Origin: Comamonadaceae bacterium
GTDB lineage: Bacteria; Pseudomonadota; Gammaproteobacteria; Burkholderiales; Burkholderiaceae_C
Direction of reading: 5' to 3'
NCBI GenBank assembly: GCA_027491035.1
Contig: JAIXWZ010000050.1
Span: 1-47,970 of the forward strand
Length of the DNA stretch: 47,970 nucleotides
Part shown: in pieces, positions 6,997 to 16,441 of the stretch
How the letters are laid out: the number at the start of each line of letters is the position of its first letter
Position numbering within the stretch: the stretch's first letter is position 1
Program-made: the position numbers and the translations under genes
Notes under the pieces: model-generated
Databases searched by the model: none
What the model was told of the DNA's origin: nothing
What the model saw: the letters and a program-made list of their open reading frames with translations, nothing else

Positions 6997-9570
6997 ATGT
7001 CGCAACCGCCGTCATCCACGCGCGCGCCGTCGGCGCTGCCGGCTGCCTGGCGGCGCTGGTGGCGACGCCTCTCGCCTGCCCGGCAGGACCGCTTCATCAC
7101 CCTGGGGCCGCTGCTCGCGGTGGCCCTGTTTCTGGCGGCCGTGGTGGCCGCCTTTGGCTACCTGCGCATCGAGGAGATCGACCGCGAAGCCGAGGCCGTG
7201 CGGCGGGATGTGGAGTATGCGCAGCAGCGGCTTCGCCTGCGACTGCTCGAGCGCCAGGAGCAACTGATGCGACTGGGCCGCGACATCTCCAACCGCGAGA
7301 TCAATGTCGACGGCTTCATGGACCAGGCCGAATCCATGATCAGCCAGCACCCGGAATTGATGGCCGTCAGCTGGATCGACGCACGGCGCCGCATCCGGGC
7401 CACCTATGCTTCGCCTAGCGCGGGCGCGGCCCAGCAGCGCGCACCCGGCGATACCCTGGCGGCCGGCGAGACCGACCAGACCTTTGGGCTGGCGCGCGAT
7501 CTCAGGCAGCCTGTGCATTCACGCCCGCTGAGCGCCGGCAGCGAAACCGCCGCGGGCCTGCCCACGGTGCAACTGCAGGTGCCGCTGGACAACCAGGGGC
7601 GCTTTGACGGGGTGATCCTGGGCGAGTATTCCATCGATGGGCTGCTGCGCTTTGGCGTGCCCCCCGAGGTCAGCGCGCGCTATGCGGTAGCCCTGATCGA
7701 CGACCAGGGCCAAATCTTGGCCGGCAGCCTGCCCCCGCCCAGGCCCACGGCGGCCAAGCTGCTGCCCTGGTCGGAGGAAGCGGCCGACTACGAAACCCCG
7801 GTCTCACCCGTGGGCAACGGCCTGCTCATCCGAGCGCAAAGCTACCGCGCCTCGCTGGGCGTGGTGGGCAGTGGATTTTTCTGGTTGGTCAGCGCCCTGA
7901 GCGCGCTGACCGTCTGGATGCTGCTGGGGACCTGGCGCCACACCCGCCGACGCGTGCAGGCGCAAGAGGCCTTGGTGGCCGAAACGAATTTCCGGCGGGC
8001 CATGGAAAACTCCATGCTCACCGGCATGCGTGCGCTGGATCTGCGGGGGTGCATCACCTACGTCAACCCGGCCTTTTGCCAGATGACCGGTTGGAGCGAG
8101 GCCGAACTGGTCGGGCGCACCGCGCCCTTCCCGTATTGGCCCGACGAAGACGTGGAGTGGCTAACGGCCCGGCTCGAAGAAGAGCTGGCCGGGCGCTCGA
8201 CCCCGGGCGGCTTCGAGGTGCGGGTCAAGCGCAAGGACGGCTCGCTCTTCGATGCCCGCATGTATGTCTCGCCGCTGATCGACCCGCGCGGCCAGCAGGC
8301 CGGCTGGATGACGTCGATGACCGACATCACCGAGCCCAAGCGCATCCGGGAAGAGCTATCAAACTCGTACGAGCGCTTCACGACCGTGCTCGAGGGGCTC
8401 GATGCCGCCGTCTCGGTCGCGCCGCTCGACAGCGCCGAGCTGCTGTTTGCCAATCGCCTCTACCGCGCCTGGTTCGGCGCCGATGTGGCCGGCCACCTGC
8501 AGCTGATCACGCAGGCCGGCACGCCCCCCGTGACGCCCAGCGATGACCTGCTCGACCCGGTCGACTCTTTGGTGGGCTTGCCCACACACAGCCTGACCGC
8601 CGCAGCGGCTGAAAACGCTGAAATCTTTGTGCCTGAATTGGGCAAATGGCTCGAGGTGCGCTCGCGCTACCTCAGCTGGGTCGACGGGCGCCTGGCGCAG
8701 ATGATGATTGCCACCGACATCACACCAAGGCGGCATGCCGAGGAGCAGGCAGCGCAGCAGGCCGAGCGTGCGCAATCGGCCAGCCGACTCATCACCATGG
8801 GCGAGATGGCCTCTTCGGTGGCCCACGAGCTCAACCAGCCGCTGACGGCCATCAGCAACTATTGCAAGGGCATGGTCTCGCGCCTCGAGCGCGGCAATAT
8901 CGAAACAGCCGATCTGGTCGGCGCGCTTGAGAAGACCGCCCGTCAGGCTCAGCGGGCTGGCCAGATCATTCACCGCATCCGCTCCTTCGTCAAACGCAGC
9001 GAGCCCAACCGGGCCCCTTCAGACGTGGCCACGCTCGTGAGCAATGCGATGGAGTTGGCCGATATTGAGTTGCGACGCCACCATGTGCGCCTGACGCACT
9101 ACCTGGCGCCCGGGCTGCCCAAGGTGCTGGTCGATCCCATCTTGATCGAGCAGGTGCTGATCAACCTGCTCAAAAACGCGGCCGAATCGATTGAACAGGC
9201 CGCTCGCCCCACCGCCCGGCGGCGCGTCGAATTGCGGGTGAGCCACAAGGGCGCCGATGCGCAGGGCAGCATGGTTGAGTTTTCGGTGCTCGACTCCGGC
9301 CGCGGCCTGTCCGAAGAAAACACCAAGCGCCTGTTCGAGGCCTTCTACTCCACCAAGCCCGAGGGCATGGGCATCGGCCTCAAACTGTGCCGCAGCATCG
9401 TCGAGTCCCATCAGGGGCGGCTGGAGGCAGAGAACCTCTACAATGGCCAAGAGGTTTTGGGGTGTCGCTTCACCTTCTGGCTGCCAGCGGCCAGCGACGA
9501 CACCGAGCCCCCTGAGGATGCGACGCGCCCCGCGGCCGACAATGGCAGCGCAGCGACGATCGCGCGGTAA
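6997..9570 (+). CDS. Membrane-bound PAS sensor histidine kinase (FixL/DctB-like)
   Basis: An 857-residue sensor kinase. A first transmembrane helix lies at about 34-54 and a second at about 289-311, framing a periplasmic sensing domain of about 230 residues. Two cytoplasmic PAS-like regions follow (about 330-450 and 458-575), the first with NPAFCQMTGWSEAELVG and an MTDITEPK ending. The HisKA motif is GEMASSVAHELNQPLTAISN with phospho-accepting His610. The ATPase domain has the N box (NLLKNAAESI, 723-732), DSGRG (766-770) and GMGIGLKLC (790-798). The regulator at 9599 is its evident partner. It is divergent from aceE, so control of pyruvate metabolism is possible, but the ligand is unknown. 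Confidence 0.93.
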   Translation: MSQPPSSTRAPSALPAAWRRWWRRLSPARQDRFITLGPLLAVALFLAAVVAAFGYLRIEEIDREAEAVRRDVEYAQQRLRLRLLERQEQLMRLGRDISNREINVDGFMDQAESMISQHPELMAVSWIDARRRIRATYASPSAGAAQQRAPGDTLAAGETDQTFGLARDLRQPVHSRPLSAGSETAAGLPTVQLQVPLDNQGRFDGVILGEYSIDGLLRFGVPPEVSARYAVALIDDQGQILAGSLPPPRPTAAKLLPWSEEAADYETPVSPVGNGLLIRAQSYRASLGVVGSGFFWLVSALSALTVWMLLGTWRHTRRRVQAQEALVAETNFRRAMENSMLTGMRALDLRGCITYVNPAFCQMTGWSEAELVGRTAPFPYWPDEDVEWLTARLEEELAGRSTPGGFEVRVKRKDGSLFDARMYVSPLIDPRGQQAGWMTSMTDITEPKRIREELSNSYERFTTVLEGLDAAVSVAPLDSAELLFANRLYRAWFGADVAGHLQLITQAGTPPVTPSDDLLDPVDSLVGLPTHSLTAAAAENAEIFVPELGKWLEVRSRYLSWVDGRLAQMMIATDITPRRHAEEQAAQQAERAQSASRLITMGEMASSVAHELNQPLTAISNYCKGMVSRLERGNIETADLVGALEKTARQAQRAGQIIHRIRSFVKRSEPNRAPSDVATLVSNAMELADIELRRHHVRLTHYLAPGLPKVLVDPILIEQVLINLLKNAAESIEQAARPTARRRVELRVSHKGADAQGSMVEFSVLDSGRGLSEENTKRLFEAFYSTKPEGMGIGLKLCRSIVESHQGRLEAENLYNGQEVLGCRFTFWLPAASDDTEPPEDATRPAADNGSAATIAR

Positions 9571-9598
9571 CCGACCCTTTTGTTGACGCAAGGTTCTC

Positions 9599-10225
9599 AT
9601 GAGCTTGATTCCCAAGAAAGGCACGGTCTACGTCGTCGACGACGACGAGGGCGTGCGCGACTCCCTGCAATGGCTGCTCGAAGGCAAAGACTACCGGGTG
9701 CGCTGCTACGACTCGGCCGAAACCTTCTTGTCGCGCTACGACCCACGCGAGGTTGCCTGCCTGATCGTCGACATCCGCATGGGCGGCATGACGGGGCTGG
9801 AGTTGCAAGACCGCCTGATCGAGCGCAAAAGCCCCTTGCCGGTGGTCTTCATCACCGGCCACGGCGATGTGCCGATGGCGGTGAGCACCATGAAAAAAGG
9901 CGCGATGGACTTCATCCAGAAGCCCTTCCAGGAAGAGGCGCTGCTCAGTCTGGTCGAGCGCATGCTCGAGCAGGCCCGCGAGAGCTTTAACGCCTACCAA
10001 AACACGGCCAGCCGTGAGGCGCTGTTGGCCAAGCTGACCTCGCGCGAGGCGCAGGTGCTCGAGCGCATCGTGGCGGGACGCTTGAACAAGCAGATCGCCG
10101 ACGACCTGGGCATCAGCATCAAGACGGTGGAGGCGCACCGTGCCAACATCATGGAAAAGCTCGGTGCCAACACCGTGGCCGACCTGCTCAAGATCGCCTT
10201 GGGATCCAACACAGCAAAGGCCTGA
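9599..10225 (+). CDS. FixJ-family response regulator
   Basis: A 208-residue two-domain regulator. The receiver domain has the acidic cluster DDDE (14-17), phospho-acceptor Asp58 (LIVDIRM), Thr86 (FITGHGD) and Lys108 (QKPF). The C-terminal LuxR/FixJ helix-turn-helix runs about 145-205 ([15 protein letters not shown]...[17 protein letters not shown]). It begins 28 bases after the kinase stop and forms a pair with it. A terminator follows at 10247-10270. Target genes are not shown by the sequence. Confidence 0.93.
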   Translation: MSLIPKKGTVYVVDDDEGVRDSLQWLLEGKDYRVRCYDSAETFLSRYDPREVACLIVDIRMGGMTGLELQDRLIERKSPLPVVFITGHGDVPMAVSTMKKGAMDFIQKPFQEEALLSLVERMLEQARESFNAYQNTASREALLAKLTSREAQVLERIVAGRLNKQIADDLGISIKTVEAHRANIMEKLGANTVADLLKIALGSNTAKA

Positions 10226-10246
10226 GCAGGCCAGAGCCCATCCGGC

Positions 10247-10270
10247 GCCCGCTCGATGCGGGCGTTTTTC
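10247..10270 (+). terminator. Intrinsic terminator after the response regulator
   Basis: The stem GCCCGC / GCGGGC with loop TCGAT is followed by GTTTTTC. It separates the two-component genes from folD, whose ATG lies 23 bases downstream. Confidence 0.8.
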
Positions 10271-10292
10271 TTCCCGAAAGGAATGCGCTGAC

Positions 10293-11144
10293 ATGACGGC
10301 CCAACTCATCGACGGCAATGCACTGTCGGCCCGGCTTCGCGCCGATGTGGCCCGGCGCGCCCAAACCCTCAAAGATCGGGGCATCGTGCCTGGCCTGGCG
10401 GTGCTGCTGGTGGGCGACAACCCGGCCAGCCAGGTCTATGTGCGCAACAAGGTCAAGGCCTGCCAGGACAGCGGCCTGCACTCGGTCCTGGAGAAATACG
10501 AAGCGAGCATGACCGAAGCGCAGTTGCTGGCGCGGGTCGAGGCACTCAACCGAGATCCCAGCATCCACGGTATCTTGGTGCAGTTGCCGCTGCCACCGCA
10601 CATCGACGCGCAAAAGGTGATCGAGGCCATCAGCCCGGCCAAGGATGTCGATGGCTTTCACATCGCCAGCGCCGGCGCCTTGATGACCGGCCTGCCTGGC
10701 TTTTGGCCCTGCACCCCCTACGGCTGTATGAAGATGCTCGAGGCCATCGGCTATGACCTCAAGGGCAAGCATGCGGTGGTGATCGGGCGCAGCAACATCG
10801 TGGGCAAGCCCATGGCCCTGATGCTGCTGCAACAAGACGCGACCGTGACGATTTGCCATTCGCGCACCCAGGACCTGAAGGCACAGACCCTGCAAGCCGA
10901 TGTCATCGTGGCCGCCGTGGGCCGGCGCAATGTGCTGACCGCCGACATGGTCAAGCCCGGGGCGGTGGTGCTCGACGTGGGCATGAACCGCAACCCCGAG
11001 GGCAAGCTTTGCGGCGACGTGGACTTTGCAGGCGTGGGGGAGGTGGCCAGCTACATCACGCCGGTGCCCGGCGGTGTGGGGCCCATGACCATCACCATGC
11101 TGCTGGTCAATACGCTCGAGGCGGCCGAGCGCAGCGCGGTCTGA
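10293..11144 (+). CDS. folD: Bifunctional methylenetetrahydrofolate dehydrogenase / methenyltetrahydrofolate cyclohydrolase
   Basis: A 283-residue cytosolic enzyme that interconverts 5,10-methylene- and 10-formyl-tetrahydrofolate with NADP+. The start [16 protein letters not shown] fits the family length of about 285. The motifs [17 protein letters not shown] (with the active-site Lys), [11 protein letters not shown], and the NADP-binding [18 protein letters not shown] are all present, as is PGGVGPMT near the C-terminus. The ribosome binding site is AAGGAA. An in-frame upstream extension to about 10140 was rejected because it overlaps the response regulator. Palindromic repeats follow the gene. 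Confidence 0.97.
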   Translation: MTAQLIDGNALSARLRADVARRAQTLKDRGIVPGLAVLLVGDNPASQVYVRNKVKACQDSGLHSVLEKYEASMTEAQLLARVEALNRDPSIHGILVQLPLPPHIDAQKVIEAISPAKDVDGFHIASAGALMTGLPGFWPCTPYGCMKMLEAIGYDLKGKHAVVIGRSNIVGKPMALMLLQQDATVTICHSRTQDLKAQTLQADVIVAAVGRRNVLTADMVKPGAVVLDVGMNRNPEGKLCGDVDFAGVGEVASYITPVPGGVGPMTITMLLVNTLEAAERSAV

Positions 11145-11168
11145 GGAAGGTCTGCACAAACCCGCTTT

Positions 11169-11211
11169 GTCATTGCGAGGATTACCACGGCGCTGTGCGC
11201 CTCGCAATGAC
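11169..11211. repeat. Palindromic element, copy 1 (43 bp)
   Basis: GTCATTGCGAGG (11169-11180) and CCTCGCAATGAC (11200-11211) are perfect 12-base inverted arms around attaccacggcgctgtgcg. It is the first of three linked copies in the folD to DUF4149 gap (11145-11439). No gene was seen in that gap. Confidence 0.85.
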
Positions 11212-11221
11212 GCAGGGGGTT

Positions 11222-11264
11222 GTCTTGGCGAGGATTGCCACGGCGCTGCGCGCCTCGCAATGAC
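11222..11264. repeat. Palindromic element, copy 2 (43 bp)
   Basis: GTCTTGGCGAGG (11222-11233) and CCTCGCAATGAC (11253-11264) flank gattgccacggcgctgcgcg. It has the same length and interior as copy 1, with two mismatches in the left arm. Confidence 0.83.
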
Positions 11265-11274
11265 GAACGGGGTT

Positions 11275-11329
11275 GTCATGGCGCCCCGCCCCTTCATGGC
11301 GCCCCGCCCCGTCATGGCGCCCCGGCCCC
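11275..11329. repeat. Three tandem 18-19 bp GTCATGGCGCCCCGCCCC units
   Basis: Units lie at 11275-11292, 11293-11310 (first base T) and 11311-11329 (one extra G). They end directly at the left end of the third palindromic element at 11330. The arrangement parallels 6874-6930, where tandem units also abut the left end of an element. Confidence 0.85.
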
Positions 11330-11411
11330 GTCATTGCGAGGAACGAAGCAATCCATTGCAGCCTCAGCACAGGCCTATGGATCGCCACGTCGCTGCGCTC
11401 CTCGCGATGAC
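11330..11411. repeat. Palindromic element, copy 3 (82 bp, long form)
   Basis: The left arm is GTCATTGCGAGGAACGAAGC plus aatccat. The right arm contains atggatcgccacg and ends CTCCTCGCGATGAC. The arms are imperfect inverted repeats around about 14 unpaired bases (tgcagcctcagcac). It resembles widely distributed GTCATTGCGAGG-type intergenic repeats of bacteria. Confidence 0.82.
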
Positions 11412-11439
11412 GGACTCAGCAGCAGCCCGACAAGGGCGC

Positions 11440-11874
11440 TCAGGGCCGGCGCGTGAGGAGCCAGAACACCCGCAAGGCGCAGCCCCACTGCACCAGGTAA
11501 AGCGCACTGCCCAGGCTGTGCCACAGCCGCAAGGAATCCCCCTGGCCACGGGCGGCCAGGATGCGCGGGGCCAGCGCGAACTCGACGAGCAGCGCTGCCA
11601 GCATGCCGGCGACCACCCAACGCAGCAGCAAGCGCCCGAGTGCCAGCAAGGTCTCGTCCTGCGCCCGGTTGAAGGCCATGAGCAAAAGCAGCCCACAGCC
11701 GCAAGACAGCCAAGTCTGGGCCGAAAAAAGCCGTGCAGCCATGGTGCCGGCGATCTGGGCAGAAGGCAGATGCGAAAACAGCATCGGCACCACGATCACC
11801 ATCAGCGCGCTCAGGCTGCCCCACCAAAGGCCGGCCGCCAAAACTGCGCAGCGCAGACGAGCAGACTGCCCCAC
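11440..11874 (-). CDS. DUF4149 family membrane protein
   Basis: A 144-residue protein with about four hydrophobic segments and the DUF4149 (TMEM205-like) look, for example GLWWGSLSALMVIVVPMLF near the N-terminus and LWHSLGSALYLVQWGCALRVF near the C-terminus. The start is GTG with GAGG seven bases upstream, 15 bases after the greA stop, so it is probably cotranscribed with greA. Function is unknown. Confidence 0.8.
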   Translation of the reverse strand: MGQSARLRCAVLAAGLWWGSLSALMVIVVPMLFSHLPSAQIAGTMAARLFSAQTWLSCGCGLLLLMAFNRAQDETLLALGRLLLRWVVAGMLAALLVEFALAPRILAARGQGDSLRLWHSLGSALYLVQWGCALRVFWLLTRRP

Positions 11875-11889
11875 GGCCGGGCCTCGGAA

Positions 11890-12366
11890 TCAGGCGTAAC
11901 GCACCGAGACGATTTCGTAGCGCTTCACGCCACCGGGCGCCTGCACCTCAGCGGTATCGCCCTCTTCCTTGCCAATGAGCGCGCGCGCAATGGGCGAGCT
12001 GACGTTGATCAGGCCGAGTTTGAGATCGGCCTCGTCCTCGCCCACGATCTGGTAGGTCACCTGCTCGCCGCTGTGCTCGTCCTCGAGCTCAACCGTCGAG
12101 CCAAACACCACCTTGCCGCCGGCGTCAACCTCAGTCGGGTCGATGACCTGCGCGGCCGAGAGCTTGCCTTCGATTTCCTGGATGCGCCCCTCGACAAAGC
12201 CCTGGCGATCCTTGGCGGCGTCGTATTCCGCGTTCTCGCTCAGGTCGCCTTGCGCGCGCGCCTCGGCAATGGCGGCAATCACAGCCGGCCGCTCGACCGT
12301 CTTGAGCTGGTGCAGCTCGGCCTTGAGCTGCTCAGCACCGCGCTTGGTGATCGGAAGGGTGGGCAT
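11890..12366 (-). CDS. greA: Transcription elongation factor GreA
   Basis: A 158-residue protein that rescues backtracked RNA polymerase by stimulating transcript cleavage. The N-terminal coiled coil carries the acidic tip [13 protein letters not shown] (Asp41, Glu44). The C-terminal FKBP-like domain contains [14 protein letters not shown]. The ribosome binding site TGGAG lies 7 bases before the ATG. Its leader contains a hairpin followed by a U-rich tract (12383-12417). Confidence 0.97.
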   Translation of the reverse strand: MPTLPITKRGAEQLKAELHQLKTVERPAVIAAIAEARAQGDLSENAEYDAAKDRQGFVEGRIQEIEGKLSAAQVIDPTEVDAGGKVVFGSTVELEDEHSGEQVTYQIVGEDEADLKLGLINVSSPIARALIGKEEGDTAEVQAPGGVKRYEIVSVRYA

Positions 12367-12382
12367 GAATTGTCTCCAGGAG

Positions 12383-12417
12383 AAAAGACAAACCGCCGCC
12401 AGTTGCCTGGGGGCGGT
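12383..12417 (-). promoter_or_regulatory. GNRA-capped terminator-like hairpin in the greA leader
   Basis: On the minus strand ACCGCC-C-CCAG-GCAA-CTGG-C-GGCGGT forms a symmetric stem with one C/C mismatch and a GCAA tetraloop (12417-12392). It is followed by TTGTCTTTT and then the greA ribosome binding site. This has the form of an intrinsic attenuator. Upstream, TTGCAT and an AT-rich run at about 12420-12447 could be the greA promoter. A leader terminator in greA is known in E. coli; the parallel here is inference. Confidence 0.6.
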
Positions 12418-12449
12418 GGGTTTTTAAAAGATAAAAAGAGTGTAATGCA

Positions 12450-12486
12450 AGCCCGCAGCCCTGGCACGGGCAGGGCTGCACGGGCT
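12450..12486 (-). terminator. Strong hairpin just downstream of carB, without a U-tract
   Basis: AGCCCG-tg-CAGCCCTG-loop-CAGGGCTG-CGGGCT forms a long GC-rich stem 12 bases beyond the carB stop. It is followed by TGCATTACAC, not a T-run. It may protect the 3' end or act as a weak terminator between carB and greA. Confidence 0.45.
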
Positions 12487-12498
12487 CAAGGTGGCGGC

Positions 12499-15400
12499 TC
12501 AGCTGACGCCGAGCTCGCTGTGCAAATCCTGCAAGGAGCGCACCGACAGGTGCTGCAGGTACTTCATCCCTTCAACCGCGGCCTCGGCCCCGGCGATCGT
12601 GGTAAAGGTGGTCACACGCGCGGCCAGGGCCGAGGTGCGGATCTGGCGCGAATCGGCAATGGCGTTGCGCCGCTCCTCCACCGTGTTGATGACCATGGCG
12701 ATTTCGTCGTTCTTGATCATGTCCACCACATGGGGGCGACCCTCGGTGACCTTGTTGACCACCCGGCAGCTCAGGCCAGCGGCCGAAATCGCCGCGGCTG
12801 TGCCCTTGGTGGCCACCAGCTCAAAGCCCATGGCCAGCAAGGCGCGGGCCACCTCGACCGCGCGCGGCTTGTCGGTGTTTTTCACCGTCAGGAACACCAG
12901 CCCCGAGGCAGGCAGCCGGGTGCCCGCGCCGAGTTGAGACTTCACGAAGGCCTCGCCAAAGGTCTGGCCCACCCCCATCACCTCGCCGGTGGACTTCATC
13001 TCGGGGCCCAAGATGGTGTCGACACCCGGAAACTTGACGAAGGGAAACACCGCCTCTTTGACGCTGAAATAAGGCGGCGTGACCTCGTGTGAGATGCCCT
13101 GAGCCTGCAGACTTTGGCCGACCATGCAGCGCGCCGCCACCTTGGCCAGTTGTATGCCGGTGGCCTTGCTCACAAAAGGCACGGTGCGCGAGGCACGCGG
13201 GTTGACCTCGAGCACGTAGATCACGTCCTGGCCACCCACATGCTGAATGGCGAACTGCACGTTCATCAGGCCCACCACGTTGAGCGCTGCGGCCATGGCT
13301 GCCGTCTGGCGCTTGATCTCAGTGACCGTGGCTGCCGACAGCGAGTAAGGCGGCAGCGAGCAGGCCGAGTCACCCGAGTGAACGCCGGCCTGTTCGATGT
13401 GCTCCATCACGCCGCCGATGAAGGTCTTGCCCGACGGGTCACGCAGGCAGTCCACATCGCACTCGATCGCATCGTTGAGAAAGCGGTCGAGCAGCACCGG
13501 CGAGTCGTTGCTGACCTTGACCGCTTCGCGCATGTAGCGCTCGAGGTCGCGCTGCTCGTGCACGATCTCCATCGCACGCCCGCCCAGCACATAGCTGGGC
13601 CGCACCACCAGCGGATAGCCCAACGACGCCGCCTTGTCGATCGCCTCGGCCTCGGTGCGGGCCGTGGCGTTGGGCGGCTGACGCAAACCCAGTTCGTGCA
13701 AAAGCTTCTGAAAGCGTTCGCGGTCTTCGGCCGCATCGATCATGTCGGGGCTGGTGCCGATGATGGGCACGCCGTTGCGCTCCAGGTCGAGGGCCAGCTT
13801 CAGCGGGGTCTGACCACCATACTGAACGATCACGCCCAAAGGCTTTTCCTTGTCAACGATCTCAAGCACGTCTTCGAGCGTCAGGGGCTCGAAGTAAAGG
13901 CGATCGGAGGTGTCGTAGTCGGTGGAGACGGTCTCGGGATTGCAGTTGACCATGATGGTCTCGTAGCCGTCCTCGCGCATGGCCAGCGCTGCATGCACGC
14001 AGCAGTAATCGAATTCGATGCCTTGGCCAATCCGGTTGGGGCCGCCGCCGAGCACCATGATCTTCTTGCGCTGGCTCGGCTGGGCCTCGCACTCGCTGCC
14101 CTGGGCCTCGTAGGTGGAGTACATGTAGGCGGTGTTGGTGGCAAATTCGGCCGCGCAGGTGTCCACCCGCTTGTAAACCGGCCGCACGCCCAGGGCGCGC
14201 CGCTTGTCACGGATGGCGGTGTCGGTGGTGCGCAGTTGCTTGGCCAGGCGCCGGTCGGAAAAGCCTTTTTGCTTGAGCGCGCGCAGGGTCGCGGCATCGA
14301 TGTCATCGAGGCTCTGGGTCTCCAGCTCAAGCTCGATCTTGACGATCTGCTCGATCTGCACCAAAAACCAGGGGTCGATCTTGGTCAACTCGTGCACCTG
14401 CTCGACACTCATGCCCTGCGCAAAGGCGTCGCCCACGTACCAGATGCGATCGGGGCCCGGCGCGCCGAGCTCCTTTTCCAGCACCTCGCGGTCCTGGGTT
14501 TTCTCGTTCATGCCGTCGACACCCACTTCAAGGCCGCGCAAGGCTTTCTGGAAAGACTCCTGGAAGGTGCGGCCCATGGCCATGACCTCGCCGACAGACT
14601 TCATCTGGGTGGTCAGGCGCGAGTCGGCCTGCGGGAATTTCTCGAAGGCAAAGCGCGGGATCTTGGTGACCACGTAGTCAATCGACGGCTCAAACGAAGC
14701 CGGCGTGGCACCGCCGGTGATCTCGTTCTTGAGTTCGTCGAGGGTGTAGCCGACGGCCAGCTTGGCCGCGACTTTGGCGATCGGAAAGCCAGTGGCCTTG
14801 GAAGCCAGCGCCGACGAGCGCGACACCCGCGGATTCATCTCGATGACGATCATGCGGCCGTCCTTGGGGCTGATGGAAAACTGCACGTTCGAGCCGCCCG
14901 TGTCCACGCCGATTTCACGCAGCACCGCCAAAGAGGCATTGCGCATGATCTGGTATTCCTTGTCGGTCAGCGTCTGCGCCGGCGCCACCGTGATCGAGTC
15001 ACCCGTGTGCACCCCCATCGGGTCCAGGTTTTCAATCGAGCAAACGATGATGCAGTTGTCCTTCTTGTCGCGCACCACCTCCATCTCGTACTCTTTCCAA
15101 CCGAGCAAAGACTCCTCGATCAGCAGCTCGTTGGTGGGCGAGGCCTCCAGGCCGCGCTTGCAGATCGCCTCGAACTCCTCGGCGTTGTAGGCGATGCCCC
15201 CGCCCGTGCCGCCGAGCGTGAAGCTGGGTCGAATGACAGTCGGGAAACCCACCAGCTTTTGCACCTCCCAAGCTTGGGCCATGCTGTGGGCGATGCCCGA
15301 GCGAGCTGACCCCAGACCGATCTTGGTCATGGCGTCCTTGAACTTGAGGCGGTCTTCGGCCTTGTCGATCGCCTCGGGCGTGGCGCCGATCAGCTCGACC

Positions 15401-15735
15401 TGGTACTTGTCAAGCACGCCCTGGCGCCACAGGTCGAGCGCGCAATTGAGGGCCGTCTGCCCGCCCATGGTGGGCAAGATCGCGTCGGGGCGCTCCTTGG
15501 CGATGATTTTCTCCACCGTCTGCCAGGTGATCGGCTCAATGTAAGTCACATCGGCCGTGGCCGGGTCGGTCATGATCGTGGCTGGATTGCTGTTGATCAA
15601 GATGACCTTGTAGCCCTCTTCGCGCAAGGCCTTGCAGGCCTGCACGCCCGAGTAATCGAACTCGCAAGCCTGACCGATGATGATCGGTCCGGCGCCAATG
15701 ATGAGGATGCTTTTGAGGTCTGTGCGTTTTGGCAT
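12499..15735 (-). CDS. carB: Carbamoyl-phosphate synthase large subunit
   Basis: A 1078-residue subunit that makes carbamoyl phosphate from ammonia, bicarbonate and two ATP, feeding pyrimidine and arginine synthesis. It has the expected tandem arrangement: N-terminal half starting [20 protein letters not shown], second half from about residue 560 ([20 protein letters not shown]), each with an ATP-grasp fold, and a C-terminal allosteric MGS-like domain from about 940. Length matches the family (about 1073). The partner is CarA, with an exporter gene between them. Confidence 0.98.
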   Translation of the reverse strand: MPKRTDLKSILIIGAGPIIIGQACEFDYSGVQACKALREEGYKVILINSNPATIMTDPATADVTYIEPITWQTVEKIIAKERPDAILPTMGGQTALNCALDLWRQGVLDKYQVELIGATPEAIDKAEDRLKFKDAMTKIGLGSARSGIAHSMAQAWEVQKLVGFPTVIRPSFTLGGTGGGIAYNAEEFEAICKRGLEASPTNELLIEESLLGWKEYEMEVVRDKKDNCIIVCSIENLDPMGVHTGDSITVAPAQTLTDKEYQIMRNASLAVLREIGVDTGGSNVQFSISPKDGRMIVIEMNPRVSRSSALASKATGFPIAKVAAKLAVGYTLDELKNEITGGATPASFEPSIDYVVTKIPRFAFEKFPQADSRLTTQMKSVGEVMAMGRTFQESFQKALRGLEVGVDGMNEKTQDREVLEKELGAPGPDRIWYVGDAFAQGMSVEQVHELTKIDPWFLVQIEQIVKIELELETQSLDDIDAATLRALKQKGFSDRRLAKQLRTTDTAIRDKRRALGVRPVYKRVDTCAAEFATNTAYMYSTYEAQGSECEAQPSQRKKIMVLGGGPNRIGQGIEFDYCCVHAALAMREDGYETIMVNCNPETVSTDYDTSDRLYFEPLTLEDVLEIVDKEKPLGVIVQYGGQTPLKLALDLERNGVPIIGTSPDMIDAAEDRERFQKLLHELGLRQPPNATARTEAEAIDKAASLGYPLVVRPSYVLGGRAMEIVHEQRDLERYMREAVKVSNDSPVLLDRFLNDAIECDVDCLRDPSGKTFIGGVMEHIEQAGVHSGDSACSLPPYSLSAATVTEIKRQTAAMAAALNVVGLMNVQFAIQHVGGQDVIYVLEVNPRASRTVPFVSKATGIQLAKVAARCMVGQSLQAQGISHEVTPPYFSVKEAVFPFVKFPGVDTILGPEMKSTGEVMGVGQTFGEAFVKSQLGAGTRLPASGLVFLTVKNTDKPRAVEVARALLAMGFELVATKGTAAAISAAGLSCRVVNKVTEGRPHVVDMIKNDEIAMVINTVEERRNAIADSRQIRTSALAARVTTFTTIAGAEAAVEGMKYLQHLSVRSLQDLHSELGVS

Positions 15736-15781
15736 GGTTCGCTACTCGTGTATTTTTTTCTTGATCGGGTCAGGCGGCGGG

Positions 15782-16441
15782 TCAGTTCAAGCTGGCGGTG
15801 GCCAGCTTGGCACCGAACCACACGAACAGTCCCCCAACGGCGCTGGACAAGGCGGCTGACAGGCGCTGGCGTTGGCGGAAGGCCTGAGCCAGCCGGACGC
15901 CGGCAAAAATCAGGGCAGACAAATAAAGGGCACTGAAGGCCATGACGATGGCGCTCAGTATCAAAAAAGGCACGGCGGGTGTCTCGTAGGTCAAGTCGAT
16001 GAACTGCACGAAGAACGACAACAAGAACAAGATGGCCTTGGGGTTGAGCAGGCTGATGAGCAGCGCCCGCTTGAACGGATCGGTCAAATGCACGGGGCTT
16101 AGAGCCGCCGGTGTCGGTGCGTTCACCGCCGGGGTGCGCAGCGACACCCAGGCAGATCGAATCAGATTGAGGCCCAACCAGGTCAGGTAGCCCGCGCCCG
16201 CGTACTTCACGACCATGAACAAGGCCGGATACGTGTGCAACAAGCTGGCAGCGCCCAAAGCGGTGAGGGTGAGCAGCACGGTGTCGCCCACGAACACGCC
16301 CATCGCACCTTGGTAGCCGGCCTTGACGCCGCGCGCCGTGGCCACTGACAGCACGAACAAGGAGTTGGGGCCGGGCAACAAAATGATGCCCAGTGCGCCC
16401 AGCGCGTAAGTCCAGATGTCGGTGACGCCGTAAAAACTCAT
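15782..16441 (-). CDS. LysE/RhtB-family amino acid exporter
   Basis: A 219-residue inner-membrane protein with about six hydrophobic segments. The N-terminal LysE/RhtB signature is [20 protein letters not shown]. Members export amino acids such as leucine, threonine or homoserine. Its ATG overlaps the carA TGA (ATGA, 16441-16438), and carB starts 46 bases after its stop, so it is an integral part of the car operon. The substrate cannot be told from sequence; LeuE-like is a reasonable subfamily guess. Confidence 0.9.
   Translation of the reverse strand: MSFYGVTDIWTYALGALGIILLPGPNSLFVLSVATARGVKAGYQGAMGVFVGDTVLLTLTALGAASLLHTYPALFMVVKYAGAGYLTWLGLNLIRSAWVSLRTPAVNAPTPAALSPVHLTDPFKRALLISLLNPKAILFLLSFFVQFIDLTYETPAVPFLILSAIVMAFSALYLSALIFAGVRLAQAFRQRQRLSAALSSAVGGLFVWFGAKLATASLN

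Noticed and set aside
11169..11411. Possible CRISPR array
   Set aside because: Repeats are palindromic elements and short tandems with no unique spacers of constant length, and no cas genes are in view.
11167..13092. 641-codon open frame on the plus strand from the repeat cluster through greA into carB
   Set aside because: It crosses palindromic repeats and three real minus-strand genes; low-complexity translation.
13114..15309. 731-codon open frame on the plus strand opposite carB
   Set aside because: Antisense shadow of carB with no family similarity and no plausible start context.
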